A DNA stretch of 54,891 bases from positions 178,786,274 through 178,841,164 of the forward strand of contig JBOZIK010000001.1 in assembly GCA_051453625.1 (NCBI GenBank), read 5' to 3'. Both the position numbers and the translations under genes were made by a program. Source of the stretch: Welwitschia mirabilis. Lineage: Eukaryota; Gnetophyta; Gnetopsida; Welwitschiales. The notes beneath the pieces were generated by a model. That model was not told where the DNA came from. It saw only the letters and a program-made list of their open reading frames with translations, and searched no databases. This document shows positions 22,101 to 34,070 of the stretch, in pieces (positions within the stretch are counted from its first letter, which is position 1; each line of letters opens with the position of its first letter).

Positions 22101-25100
22101 CCAAAGGTATGAATTATTGCATGTATAATTGAAATAATCTAAAATTGATAAAACATCATAAAAGTATTAGTGTAAATGTTATGGTTTAAATATGTATTCA
22201 CTTGAAGAGTGAATGAAAATAATTTTAAATAATAGGCATGATTATGCTAACTAAAATTATGGAAGGTTTCATACCTTTTCCCTTAAATTCTTCTCTTTAG
22301 GAAATGTTACAACCACTTGCAAGAGAACATCAACTGTCTTTACAATTAACCAAACCAAAAAATAAAACTTAAGAATGAAGAAAACTATTGAGATTACTTG
22401 TTTTTGCATGAAATGAAAGAATGATGAAAAATAATAAATAAATTAGTAACGTCTTAACCAAGAATGCAAACTCTTTAGAATCAAAGAACAACACGGATAA
22501 AATTAGTAGTTATCTCATGTTATAACATTGAATCTTTCACTCAGCAATTCTCTAACATACAGAGCATCTACCTTAGAGACTAATAAGGAATAGTATAATA
22601 ACCATTAATAAACCAAACTACAAGAAGTTCTAGTTATGGGAGTAATGGACATGGATGTATGCATTTAAATATTCTATCTACATGCCCATGCTAAAATCTT
22701 CCATTTTAAACAACTACAGTATAATTGTTGAAGAAAAAGAACTAAATAAACAAATTAATATGATTGTACACTCTAAATAAATATCTAGGAAGAAAAGAAT
22801 TGTTACCCTTAGTGTTTGATTATTGTAAAGAAACAAAATTAATGTTATAATCTCACTAGATATGGAAATGCTAAACATATTCAAGGATGATATTTTTTGA
22901 CATTAAACTTATATTCATTGGCAAGGTAATGCTTGCCATTTTTGAGAAATAGAAACCATTATAAGCTACACTCATGAAAATAATTTCTTAGTCTGAGATC
23001 ATATTCATCTTATTTTGTAAAATGAAATTCATGTAAGAAACTCATGAAACCTAGGATAATCTTGGTTTTATTGGGATATACACTAAATCATTTTAGTTTT
23101 CAAAAGATAGTAGTAAGGCTAAACTATAAATCTGAGAAAATAAAAAACTTTATGATGTAGAAGCTGATGTTCTAACATAAAGCGTTTTAATTGTTATATT
23201 TGAAGTATGCTTTTTTTCTATCTAGTTATTTTCTTAAAATTCTCTACATTTCAAACTCGTTCTCTAGATTTCATATCTTGGAAAAATGCATAAATATAAA
23301 ATTATGACAAGTATACAAAGTTGAGGCAAGATCTAGAAAATTAATAACCATGCATATGTAGTTCATTTGAAAAACATAAAAAGCACATTATTAGAAAACC
23401 ACCAAGTCTAGGAAATAAAAATCTCTTTGGGAGATTCAACAAGGTGATTCCCAACAATGTCATTATCTAACATAATAAACACTATAAAATAATAAATAAA
23501 ATAATATACTAATCCAAAAAAAAATCAAAGATCTTAGATGTGCAAAAAAAATTCCCATAAACATGATGAGATTGTAGAGCACTAAAGAAATGTAAATATT
23601 CACTTGAACAAGAGTCTTATAGTTTAAAATTTTGAAGAATTCTTCTATATTTTAGACTTAAAATTACAATGACATAATAGAATAGAGGTATCAGATATAG
23701 TTCATGTTTTACATATAGTATTCATAAAAACACATCTATGTCCTATCTTATGTTGTGGATCAATGTCTTATATTTTCCATCTTTTAGCATAATCATAAAG
23801 TCAATGAATATGCATGCTGCTTAAGATGAAATACATCAAACATTAGCTTGGAAAAGGGAGAACTGCTGAGAAGAGTCTGTTACTTAAGGAAGGTGTCTTG
23901 GTAAGGGGAAAAAATAAATTGGAAAAATTGGTAAAGGATGTAAGTACCATGAATCATTTTCACATTTTAATGAAAATGATTTATTATTTTTATGGCTAAG
24001 ATATTGGTATCTCTTGTTGTATAAGAATATGAAAAAAATTATCAATGATCCTGAAGAAGGAATAAAATGACTTAGATGGATTAATACTAGAAACAAAATC
24101 CTTTGATGCTTAATAATAGGAAATTTACCTTGGGTTTAACTCTATAAAGTGATCATTGAGGCTATGTTGATATTTGAATAGTTGAAGAGAAATCAACCTA
24201 ATATTCTCCTTTGATTCTCTAGAATTATCCTTGCATGTCCTATCATTCTCCTTAGTCATATTCTTAGATTTGCAACCCAATCAAATTTAGTACTAGACTT
24301 AAGCACAATGAAGAAAGGAGTAATGAGCGATGGCAGTAATCTTACTTGTAATGTTAAAACTAAATAAAAGGAAAGAACTAAATGACCTCATGGCCTCAAT
24401 GAAGTTAAAAACATTGATGAAATTAATCATCATTAAACTGATGAAATAACTTATTTCTATCAATTAAAATGCTAAGACATTTTAAGCAAAATTTTCCACC
24501 ATCTTACAAAGGAAGGTCATACTAAATATGCACATCATTGAAGTTAATAGGTAGCCTAAATACTAGACTACTAGCTCTTGGAGCTTCTGAATATTAGATC
24601 ATATCTTATTATTAATGCCTATATATTTCAAAATTTTAAAGCTAAAAAAAAGTTAGAAGGCTTTTAGGTGGTCTAGCATACATTTCATACAGGAGTTGCT
24701 AAGATTCTAATTAACTAGATAAAGGCCATTTATTTTTCTTTAAGTTAGAGACTAGTGAGTAAACTGAGCTACTCCAACTAGTTATTTTAAATAGAATTTC
24801 TGTAAAAGTTCTACTCTCTTTTCAAGATCTATAAGTAATTATTTCATTGCAAAATCAACTCAAAATTTACTTTGTCTTATTTCCATAATAGGTTACAAAA
24901 TTTTTTCCCCTTTGGATATGATAAGTCAATGGCATATTCCAAATAAATTAATTTGGATAATTCAAGACATGATTTTTTAAATACTTCTAACATGAAAAGG
25001 AATGTTACTAAAATAAAAACATAGTAATTAAGAACACATATTCAACAAATATAAGGATTCATAAAGACCTGCTTTTGTGAATTCAAAAATCCAAATTAAA

Positions 25101-25155
25101 ACAAATTAAAAAACATTCTTAAAACTTATCAAGTTACGAAATAGAAAAAAAGCAC
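19181..25155. other. Unassigned AT-rich intergenic DNA
   Basis: About 6 kb without any frame longer than about 70 codons that looks like protein. It has very low CpG, many A/T runs and a 10-N gap at 21,967-21,976. I recognise no transposon domain, RNA gene or tandem repeat. Its composition fits old, methylated, decayed repeats or a very long intron downstream of the XRN-like exon. Confidence 0.5.
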
Positions 25156-25348
25156 TCATCCTATTTTCTATATGGAAGAAACAATGAATGATATCATTCA
25201 TATCCAAAAACAAGTTGTGAAACTTGAGATCATTAGGATTTGGCTGAGAAGTATCATGCACAGATGAATCAGCATTAATTTCAGTTGCATTAACTACCCC
25301 GAGAGGGTACCTGTCTGAAAGCCACTTGTAAAATATAGGCACACCCAT
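25156..25348 (-). pseudogene. XRN-family 5'-3' exoribonuclease, first-exon fragment
   Basis: From the ATG at 25,348 the frame reads MGVPIFYKWLSDRYPL, then SQPNPNDLKFHNLFLDMN, then DIIHCFFHIENRMS. Plant XRN proteins start M-G-V-P-x-F-Y-R-W-L-x-x-R-Y-P-L and continue [31 protein letters not shown]. The active-site Asp of L-D-M-N is kept. The usual G-I-I-H-P-C-F-H-P has become D-I-I-H-C-F-F-H-I, changes in an otherwise near-invariant motif. A possible splice donor (A|GTGCTT) follows at 25,155-25,154. I find no exon 2 in the 25 kb downstream on this strand. It is either a captured or duplicated gene fragment, or the first exon of a diverged gene with a huge intron. The fragment is favoured. Confidence 0.7.
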
Positions 25349-26539
25349 TTTTAATAGGTTTGAGGGTATTTGGTATTATAATAGGATTATGATATTTGAT
25401 AATCCATATTTTCTGACAAGCAAATGCTTTGCATATTGAAGAAACCAAAAAAAAAAATGGGCAAAGGTGGAATGAGCAGAAATTAAATAAGAATTAAGGG
25501 TANNNNNNNNNNNNNNNNNNNNNNNNNNNNNNNNNNNNNNNNNNNNNNNNNNNNNNNNNNNNNNNNNNNNNNNNNNNNNNNNNNNNNNNNNNNNNNNNNN
25601 NNAAGGGTACCAGGACTATAATACCCAACATGAGTTTGTAATGTTGAAATCCTAGCTGGATCACTTTCAATACAATAAAATGAAAAATAAGAATTTCAGA
25701 ATTCTACTCTTAGTGATTAAGTTTCTTATAAAGTTCTTCATAATCAAAATCTCAAAGGCCAATTTAAAAACTTTTAAAACTTATTTTCAAAAAGATGATC
25801 ATGTGAGCTTCTGTTTAGCATTAATTCACATAAGAATTGTTTAGTATTCTTGAAAGCCCTTAGAGGAAAAGTAATACTAAATTATGATGTTAAATGCTTG
25901 TAATAACTTCCACTTCATGGACAAATCTAGACTTGCTATTAAGTAAAAAGTTGTTAAATCTCTTTACTACAATAACTATTAGTCCTTCAAAACATGTTTG
26001 TAAATGTTTCCATAACCATCAATGTCAAGAATATCTTCCCATAAAAATTTCTTCATCATGGCCTTGATTTCCTTGATACTAAAGTGCATTAAAGTACTAT
26101 TAGGTCCATTACTAAGGATTCCAATGTAGTAAAAGAAGTATTTAGAGCCTCCAAAACCTTATTTTCTTATTTTGAACTCTTCAAAAATAATAAAAACCTA
26201 AAATCCCAAGTAGAATGCAAAGCACAAAGCTAGAAGTAATAACTCCATATCCCTAAGAAAAAAAACCATTACTATATCTAGAAGCCTTGTTAATAGAGAA
26301 TAAACACAAGTTTGTATTACTATCAAGAAGGCACAAAGTTGTTTGTGCTTAGTAGATACTGTGTTCCTTTTTTCACATGTGTTGCATTGAGGTATTTCTT
26401 CTTTGTTTTCTTCATAATGCTTGCTTGACATTCCCTCTATTCTTTGGATTTTCTTCCTTTCTCTCCTTACCTTCATTTTTCCTTTTCTTTTTTTTTTCCA
26501 CTTACTTCCTATTTTCTCTTCCATTTTCTTTTTGAACTG
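25349..26539. other. Unassigned DNA with a 100-N gap
   Basis: The 100-N gap is at 25,503-25,602. Both sides carry the same short text (AAGGGTA), so the two contig ends may overlap. A 108-codon minus-strand frame at 26,198-26,524 is Lys/Arg-rich from a purine-rich run and then hydrophobic. It resembles nothing I know and is probably chance. Confidence 0.5.
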
Positions 26540-26758
26540 TATACTTTAATAATGGTTTTTATTTGTCATTGTATTCAACTTTAATGAAAGTTTTTACTGT
26601 TATTGTAGTTACTTTAATGATGGTTAAAAACTATCATTAAGTTTTGTATAATTTATGATAATTTTTAACTATCATAAATCTGAAAAATTGTCATTATATT
26701 AATGACAACCAAGAACCATTATTAATAATTGTCATTAAAATTTAATTTTGTTGTAGTG
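26540..26758 (-). mobile_element. CACTA-type transposon terminus with subterminal repeats
   Basis: Read from 26,758 on the minus strand the sequence begins CACTACAACAAAATTAAATT, the hallmark start of plant CACTA (En/Spm-like) terminal inverted repeats. It is followed by repeated short units (AATGACAATT, TTGTCATT, GGTTAAAAACTATCAT) in both orientations down to about 26,540, as in CACTA subterminal arrays. I could not find the matching opposite terminus or a transposase. A plus-strand CACTACAAAAAATA at 30,601 faces the wrong way to pair with it. It could be a small non-autonomous element or one end of a broken one. Confidence 0.55.
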
Positions 26759-26879
26759 ACTTAGAGACCTACAAAAAAGATGACAAGTTGTGTCTGCATT
26801 AATATGATGTAAACTGCAAGTATGTTTAAAGTTTCTAACGTGAATTTTAGGATCTACTAATCTTGTAAATATTTTAAAT

Positions 26880-27447
26880 TCTAGGATTTTAGATGGGACT
26901 AACATTATTATAAGAACTGATGGCTGAATGAATGTTTCTTCGACATTAACACACAGGTTGACTTGAGCTAGATACTATTTTACTGATTTAATAGTTTCTA
27001 AGGCATCACTTAACTCTAAAGTTTCACTTAAGATCAATGTACTTGCATCATTACCCATAATGCCTTTTCCTTTATTATTTATTTTATCTACTTTAGTTTA
27101 AATGAAAAGGGGCCTTTTTTGATGAGTTTCTTTAATAATTTAGGTTGTTTTAATAATGTCAATTTTAATTTTCTAGAAATCTCTTTCTCATTGTTATTAA
27201 AATCTTAATTATCATTTTTATTTTTATCTTCCTCCAGATTCCTTTCTTTATCATCCCTTCTATCATCTTCTTCCATATTGTGGGCCTGTTTATCCTTCCT
27301 AATGTCATGTAGATCCCATGATTCTAGAAGCATTATCTAATAATCTTTATAATTTTTTGTTAAATCATTTTCACAAGAACTAAGGTTTTATTTAACTAGG
27401 AGCTCTTTGTAGTCTTCTTTGAATAGCATATGACTTTGAGAATCCAT
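26880..27447 (-). pseudogene. Possible retrotransposon gag start (decayed)
   Basis: An ATG at 27,447 opens a frame that stays readable for about 130 codons with three stops: MDSQSHMLFKEDYKELL, then a strongly acidic/basic stretch (MEEDDRRDDKERNLEEDKNK), then KKLIKKGPFSFKL. Hydrophilic, charge-rich N-termini close to a primer-binding site are usual in gypsy gag proteins. About 35-70 nt upstream is TGCCTAGTGGAACCCA on the minus strand (27,484-27,500), which resembles an LTR/primer-site junction seen in plant gypsy elements. The evidence is weak; in AT-rich DNA this could be chance. Confidence 0.3.
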
Positions 27448-27879
27448 GGTTTGTGTGATTTCTAATTAGACTAAGATAATGCAATGGGTTCCACTAGGCA
27501 TGTAAAACTATTACCATGATTTGAAGAGATGTTACTAATGACTTGATTCAAATGATTGGAATTAAATTATTTTATTTAACAAGTGTAATTTTCTAGATTT
27601 ATAAAGTGAGAAAATTTGAAATAAATGACTAAATTAAGTTTTGAAAGAAAATGCTTATTCTTTTTAGAAAACAGTAACTGAAAAGAAACTAGTTTTTATG
27701 AAAGAGACATAACTTAGCAGTTCTAAAATGATTTGAGATTTTAATAGCAAATAGAACATAGAAAATAATTACTATTTTAGAAAAATAATAGAAAAATTCC
27801 CTTTCTTAATGAATTGAAAACATAGAAAATGGGACTAAAAAATTTTGAAGATAGAATTTATAGAATGGAACAGTAAATA

Positions 27880-28506
27880 NNNNNNNNNNNNNNNNNNNNN
27901 NNNNNNNNNNNNNNNNNNNNNNNNNNNNNNNNNNNNNNNNNNNNNNNNNNNNNNNNNNNNNNNNNNNNNNNNNNNNNNNNNNNNNNNNNNNNNNNNNNNN
28001 NNNNNNNNNNNNNNNNNNNNNNNNNNNNNNNNNNNNNNNNNNNNNNNNNNNNNNNNNNNNNNNNNNNNNNNNNNNNNNNNNNNNNNNNNNNNNNNNNNNN
28101 NNNNNNNNNNNNNNNNNNNNNNNNNNNNNNNNNNNNNNNNNNNNNNNNNNNNNNNNNNNNNNNNNNNNNNNNNNNNNNNNNNNNNNNNNNNNNNNNNNNN
28201 NNNNNNNNNNNNNNNNNNNNNNNNNNNNNNNNNNNNNNNNNNNNNNNNNNNNNNNNNNNNNNNNNNNNNNNNNNNNNNNNNNNNNNNNNNNNNNNNNNNN
28301 NNNNNNNNNNNNNNNNNNNNNNNNNNNNNNNNNNNNNNNNNNNNNNNNNNNNNNNNNNNNNNNNNNNNNNNNNNNNNNNNNNNNNNNNNNNNNNNNNNNN
28401 NNNNNNNNNNNNNNNNNNNNNNNNNNNNNNNNNNNNNNNNNNNNNNNNNNNNNNNNNNNNNNNNNNNNNNNNNNNNNNNNNNNNNNNNNNNNNNNNNNNN
28501 NNNNNN
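27880..28506. other. Assembly gap (627 N)
   Basis: A sized gap, probably repeat sequence that could not be assembled. It lies where the LTR upstream of the gag-like remnant at 27,447 would be expected. Confidence 0.95.
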
Positions 28507-29933
28507 ATAATTTTGAATTTTTAAATAATTTTCAAAATGATTTGAATATGGATTTTATTAACTTTGAAAAGATGACTTATAAATTTTAAGCCACATTAAG
28601 CCTTTTAAGAAATGAAAAGTTGGATCTATAAAGTTTAGATTAGTTGGGCTAAACCAAATGCTTATTAAGCTTGATTCTTAGTTGGAAATCTTCTTCCTAA
28701 TGGCTAATTGGTTCATTCTTCCCTTTTTTCTTACAAATTTTTGTAAGGATTTATATAAAGGAAATATAAAAAGAGGTTGAGAGAATAATGAGACATAGTG
28801 AGGTTTATTATAATTTGAACTAGAAAATATAGGAATAAGCAGAAGGAGCTTAAGTTAAAATTATAATTCAAATTTGACCTTTCTTCTAACTTTTGAAGAC
28901 AATCTTCAAATTGTCTATTATGAAGACATAGTTTCGAAGATAGTGTTCTAAAAGTAGAACTTTAAAAACTATCAATTTTAAGTAGAAAAATTTAACAATG
29001 ATATTTTTTTGATAATGGACCTTTTGAAAAGGAATTTTCCTAAAAATATGAGTCTTGGAAGAAACTGGACTTTTGAAGGAAAAGTTTTGGAAACAAGAGT
29101 TCTTGAGATAAATTTTGAAGATAAAGTTTTGCAGACCAATATTTTCCTAGGTGATCCTTGATGACTACTACCTATATTGGTTCTGGACATGACTAATTTA
29201 GATAAAAAGATATGTACTAATTCAAGTTTGACTAGTCTAAAATATAGGTTCAAAGATATTCTTAGTCAAGGTCTATCTCAAAGTTGTTTAGAAGTGGTTA
29301 TTATTCCTACTTTTTGTTACTTTTCCTATAAGACCAATCAATAGTGAATCTAATCTAATGATGTATGAGAAATTAAGATTAACAAAAATATTTTTATGAT
29401 AGATTGCTAATGAAAATTAGTAACAAATACCAAAGCACATATTTTAGAATTTAAGTGGTAAATAAATTTACCAAAAGGACATAGACACTAATAAGACTAA
29501 TAATAGTGTCAATCAAGTCCAAAAACTAGTGTTGAAGAAACTATACAATAAAAAAAATGTAAGTTTATGCTATTTAGCATAGGGTATTTAATAGAAATGT
29601 TTTCCAAATTCATAATTTGATGTTCACAACAAAGAGTAACCTATTAATAGCAAACATTTAGAGATTCCACAAAATTTAGTAAATAGATTAAACCTACAAT
29701 TTCTGTATATGGGAATGTAAAAAGAAAATTAGAATACACTGATAAAAGTAAATTCCCACATAATAGGCCTACAACAAATGTCCGTAATCCATGGTTCTAT
29801 GCTCTAGATGCTTCTAGTTCCTATAAAGCATATAAATTTTTTTGTAGTTTTGATAGTAGTAGCACTAAAAAATAAAAAATTAAAAAAAAAGTCATAAAGA
29901 AAGATTCACTGGTAGTCAAGAAACACGAATCAC
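28507..29933. other. AT-rich DNA between a gap and a gypsy primer site
   Basis: Probably internal DNA of a minus-strand gypsy element, judging from the primer-site-like text at 29,934. Around 28,890-29,120 short GA-rich units (TTTTGAAGA, AAGTTTTGGA) recur without a fixed period. A 91-codon frame on the minus strand at 28,978-29,253 is built from this repeat and does not look like a protein. Confidence 0.4.
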
Positions 29934-29957
29934 AATCCCTGGAAATGGAACGAAAAC
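29934..29957 (-). other. Degenerate gypsy primer-binding site
   Basis: The plus strand reads AATCCCTGGAAATGGAACG. The reverse complement of the common plant gypsy primer site is AATCCCTGGCAACGGCGCC; the mismatches are mostly C-to-A/T changes. It implies a minus-strand element whose 5' LTR lies at higher coordinates. Confidence 0.5.
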
Positions 29958-31250
29958 TTATTCACCTTAACTTCTAGTATAATTCACAATCTTTAGAAGA
30001 TGTGTCTTAGTCATCAAGGTATAGGTAGTAGTTTAACATAAGTAAACTAGGACACCCTATTATACTATAATTAATCCTAATTATCAATCCTTCTTAGGGA
30101 TTACAAAGTTATTTTCAATCTCACATGGTTTAGACAAGGGTTTTCACATAACGATTTAATAGAAAAGGTTTGAAAAAGAGTTTTGCAAAAGAGATTAAAG
30201 CTTAGATAATATAGACTTATCCTCCTAGGAATCATGAATGACTATTAATAAGGTAATTTAGTAAGTAAGCCCAAGCTAAGTAAAAGATACTACAACTTGG
30301 ATTCATAGACAAGCAATAAATTATTCACTGTAGATTTCAAATGTCATGAAAGCATAAGTATTAAATATGTTATGTATTACAATGAAATGCAGGAAACACT
30401 TGGATAACATGAAAGACATTATAAACTAACATATCAATAGTTTACACCCTAACAATACATTGAAGGAGTAGATCTAAGAGATAAATATGAAAGAACATTT
30501 GACATGAACTACTAAATAACTAATAATCATAATCATATCAATGATGGACGAACAAAGGAAATCCAATTACAAATTAAAGCACATTTATCAATGATGTAAA
30601 CACTACAAAAAATACCAATTTAATGTAGATTAAGTATTAGGGCATAATAATACAGATGCCTTATGAGCCAATCATTCCCTCATACCCAAGCAGGGAGAAG
30701 AGAGGCTTAGAATCTTATGATGAGACAAGCCTCCATTATAGCTATGGGAAATCTTAATTTGAAATAACGTAGTTCTAATGGATGGATGTAGCTCTAATGA
30801 CAAAGGTCAAATAATGGATTCAAGAATAATGAAATTCTTTACCTTTGAGGTGGGCATTGCTTATGTAACCTTTTTCAGGTTTGTAAACTTTTATAAGCAC
30901 ATCCTTGTTATTAACAAATTGCTACTGATGGATTTCCTTGGGTAACAGGACACAGACATAGTCCTTAGTCTTCATAGACTACTTTAGTAGTAGGCTATAA
31001 AGTTAATTTGTCAACTTATCCTTTGTTTAGCCTTTCATTGTTTACAGTACCCATTATTCTCTAAAATACCAACAGTGCAAATAAAAGTGATAGTGGTGTT
31101 GATCCCTTTTACTTGATTAGTTCTAATAAGGTTTGGATAGCTTAGGATAACTTGTAAATAAAATACCAAAAATTGGTCTTTCTTAATAACATTTTTGGGA
31201 AGTAAAGGATACACCATGATTAACAATAATTCACTAATAAATATGAAAAT
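29958..31250 (-). repeat. Probable gypsy LTR adjoining the primer site
   Basis: Follows the primer-site-like sequence and contains text typical of the leader of such LTRs, for example GATTACAAAGTT, CTCACATGGTTTAGACAAGG and ACTTATCCTCCTAGGAATCA on the plus strand. No reading frame of note (63 codons at 31,035-31,226 on the minus strand look like chance). The outer edge is a guess. No second copy is present in the window to define it. Confidence 0.35.
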
Positions 31251-32059
31251 CTATTAATTTACTAATTTCTACGGGTAAAATATGTTAAATTTCATTTAAA
31301 AAGAAGTCTTTATAGAGGAAATCTAGAGCATTAACCATTTGGCTATAGCTTAAGCTGAACATTGTTTATGATTATTACACTATGACTGTAAATGTTTTTT
31401 GCCAATCGAGGCATTTACTAAATTCTTTTTTAAATTCTTTTTAATTTAAAAGACGTTGTGTCTTTGAAAAAGATAGTAAAAGGTTTAAAAGGCCATGCGT
31501 AATGAGTTTCTCTTTGAGGGTCTTGTGTTTTTTTCACAATTCTATTTTTTTGTTGCACTACTTTGAGAGATGTTGAACTTGAAATTTTAGTAACAATGAT
31601 TTGATTACCCCCAATACGTCATAGGATGCTAACCAAGTTATCCAAATGTTTAACTCACAACTAAATGGAAAATGAAAATCTTACCACTTAAGCTACCATC
31701 CTATTAAGTGCCATATGTCATATTGATTTTTAACTTTTATTAATTAAAATAACCATCACAAAATAAATATCTTTTATCTAATTTTTTAAGACTTATCTTC
31801 AACCAATTTACTACCTAATACACCTAATACCATATTAAGTGTCTTTGTGAGTTGTGGACTAACTAATCGTATTTGTATTTTATGAGATCCTCCTCTTGCC
31901 TTACGTTTTAAAAAGTTGGGGAATAATTAGTTTATAGACTGGAGATGGTGTTCGTCTCTACCGAAGGAGTGGTCCTCAAAAACATTAAAAAATGAGGATT
32001 ACGTGTCAGTCACATTAAGCATTTGATGAGAGGGCACAGGTGAACACATGAGCAAGTGA
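31251..32059. other. Unassigned transition into the gene island
   Basis: AT-rich and featureless to about 31,850. CpG dinucleotides and GC content then rise (TTGCCTTACGTTTT, GTGTTCGTCTCTACCG), marking the edge of low-repeat DNA. No frame or motif recognised. Confidence 0.4.
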
Positions 32060-32929
32060 AGAAACATTACGGAGACCGTTCGCAGGAACGAGCTAAAGCT
32101 GCACGGCGCTTTTGGCCACCGTGCTTCTTCCGAGTGCGGTCTTGTTTACTGTTCGCGACAATAAAATTGTCAGGATGAGGAGGAAATTTGGTATTCTGCC
32201 ATTTGAGGATATTCCAAGGGCTGAAATGGAGTAACACTAGAATAGGAAGGGACCCTTTTCCTTTTCTCAACGGACGCAACGAAGGAATTCGGCTTCCGCA
32301 TATCATTCATTCTTCTTTTCTTGAAATATGCCTTTTGAAGTGAGTACTAAATCTTATGTTTATGATGACATTACTATCTGCTTTTCCCTTACCCGTTCTT
32401 GCCTTAGCTGATTAGCAATGCGGGTTAGGGTTTTGTTGCTACATGTTCTTTTGATAAGTATCGTTATGCATTAAGTAGCTATGGAACCAGGCAGTCGTTC
32501 CCGTTATAGTGCCCCTGTATTGCCGTTGTTTCCCTTTCTTGCCGCTGCAGAGGGGCCGTGGATTTTCTTATTCCATATTTTCTCTATTTAAAAAGCTTGT
32601 GCTACGGTGCTTGGATGAGGTTTTCACCTTTTATGGTTGTTACACTATTCCGTATCCAGTGTGGCTGGTTCTGACGATTTTTACTGGACTTGAGAGGAAA
32701 TAGTTTTTAAGAAATGTAATGTTTGCAGCTGGATGGCGGAAAAGTATTAATCTCTAAATGCTTAGATGTTAACGGCTGTATGTGTCTTTGCTTTATTCCT
32801 TGCGCGGTCTTATCTGAGTATTTCACAGTGATCTCCCTTATAAACCTCAAATACATCTGGCGATTTTCAGTGATACAATTTACTGCCAATGCGACCCCTG
32901 AATTTTTTCTAGTCGTGACGTACTCGTAA
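32060..32929 (+). other. CpG-retaining island with a candidate two-exon ORF of unknown function
   Basis: This 0.9 kb is much richer in GC and CpG than its surroundings (for example CACGGCGC, GTTCGCGAC, CCGAGTGCGG), as in unmethylated genic DNA. A possible gene runs on the plus strand: an ATG at 32,328 gives MPFE, followed at once by a good donor (GAA|GTGAGT at 32,340). An acceptor TTTGCAG at 32,722-32,728 leads in the same phase into LDGGKVLISKCLDVNG, open to a TAA at 32,927-32,929 (70 codons spliced). A second donor-like GTATGT after DVNGC could end that exon early. I do not recognise the peptide. The opposite strand has a 79-codon frame (32,067-32,306) that is equally anonymous. It may be the 5' end of a gene, a gene fragment, or a promoter region. 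Confidence 0.35.
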
Positions 32930-33985
32930 ATTGAAGATAATGCATGGAAATCGTATCTGCTTGTAGTAAATTATAAAGAATGCAAGTTTCTTACGTCTCT
33001 CGAAACAAGAACATGTTTACAAACTTTGCTGAAAACTTGAGCCCTTTTTCTTCAACCAGATAATCAACAGGACAATATTTCAAACAACTGTCTAATTATT
33101 GAAAAAATAGCAAAACAGAAGAACTTTATATAAATCTAACAATTTAATTATAAAATATTGATATTTTGGAATATTATTAAGTAATTGGTATTTTTATCCA
33201 TATAATTATCTTTCTAATGGAGTTAGGCATATTTTTATGTAAAAGTTTAAATTATAAGAGGATGTTTTGATCTTATGATAAAAAAATGCTAGTTAAAACA
33301 TCTCAATTATCTGGACCAAAAATGGTAGGTATTTATTTGTATACATGTTCTATATATAAATTTATAAGATATTTCATAAAGCAATCTACATCATAAACTC
33401 ATTTGGTAGCTCTTCTACCGTTCCGACATTTCATAGATTACAGACCCTAGTCTCCAATATGTCTGTAATGTTTAAAGTCATGGCTATGCCCATGGAATTT
33501 GGTGATTGTCAGATGCACCATTGTATATTATAGCAATTTCAGAATCTCAACCTTGTGACATGGCTAAGGTCATCTGTTTGATTCTACAGATATAGTTAAG
33601 AGTGTTCTCCACTGTAAACTTTCCAGCGTGGTTCGGTAAATTTCCTAGTCTATTTTCATCTCGAAATCGATGAGGGGTTTTGGACGTAGCTCCCCTTTGG
33701 TAGGCTCGTATGGTAATGGTTAGGTTTCCTTGTAGAGTTAAACTTATTTTTCATTCGAAAGTCAAAAGGTGCATATCGAGGAAGTAATAGTACAAGGGTT
33801 CTTACAGACACAAGCCATAACTCTTCTTTGTTAAATTTTAAGTGACTGAGTTTTTTATAAAAAATTTTAAAGATATTTTATAGCCATTCGTGCATAACAA
33901 GAGGAACTATAGAAACTGATAGCCACTGCCAACCTTTTGGAAAATGTCATTGATATATTGCTGAATTTTTCAAAATGTTGCAGTG
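32930..33985. other. Intergenic DNA with an unassigned moderate-GC block
   Basis: 33,000-33,390 is AT-rich and empty. 33,400-33,800 has more GC and several CpGs. On the minus strand one frame there reads LGNLPNHAGKFTVENTLNY, then, past a stop, DSEIAIIYNGASDNHQIPWA. This is suggestive of a decayed coding sequence, but I do not recognise it. Confidence 0.3.
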
Positions 33986-33986
33986 G

Positions 33987-34070
33987 TATCTGTTAAAACT
34001 TGTTTTCTGGTGTGAAAAAACCATTTTGTATCTGTTAAAACTTGTTTTCTGGTGTGTAAAAACCATTTTC
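33987..34070. repeat. 42-bp tandem duplication
   Basis: Two adjacent 42-bp units (33,987-34,028 and 34,029-34,070), each starting TATCTGTTAAAACTTG, with two mismatches. It lies downstream of the PSY gene. Confidence 0.9.

Noticed and set aside
26198-26524. 108-codon Lys/Arg-rich frame
   Set aside because: The basic part comes from a purine-rich run and the rest is random hydrophobic sequence; no domain and no coding-like base composition.
27845-28510. A 221-codon plus-strand frame
   Set aside because: Nearly all of it is the 627-N gap; only about 11 codons are real sequence.
30601-30620. Plus-strand CACTACAAAAAATA as partner of the CACTA end at 26,758
   Set aside because: The two termini point away from each other, so they cannot bound one element; no subterminal repeats follow it.
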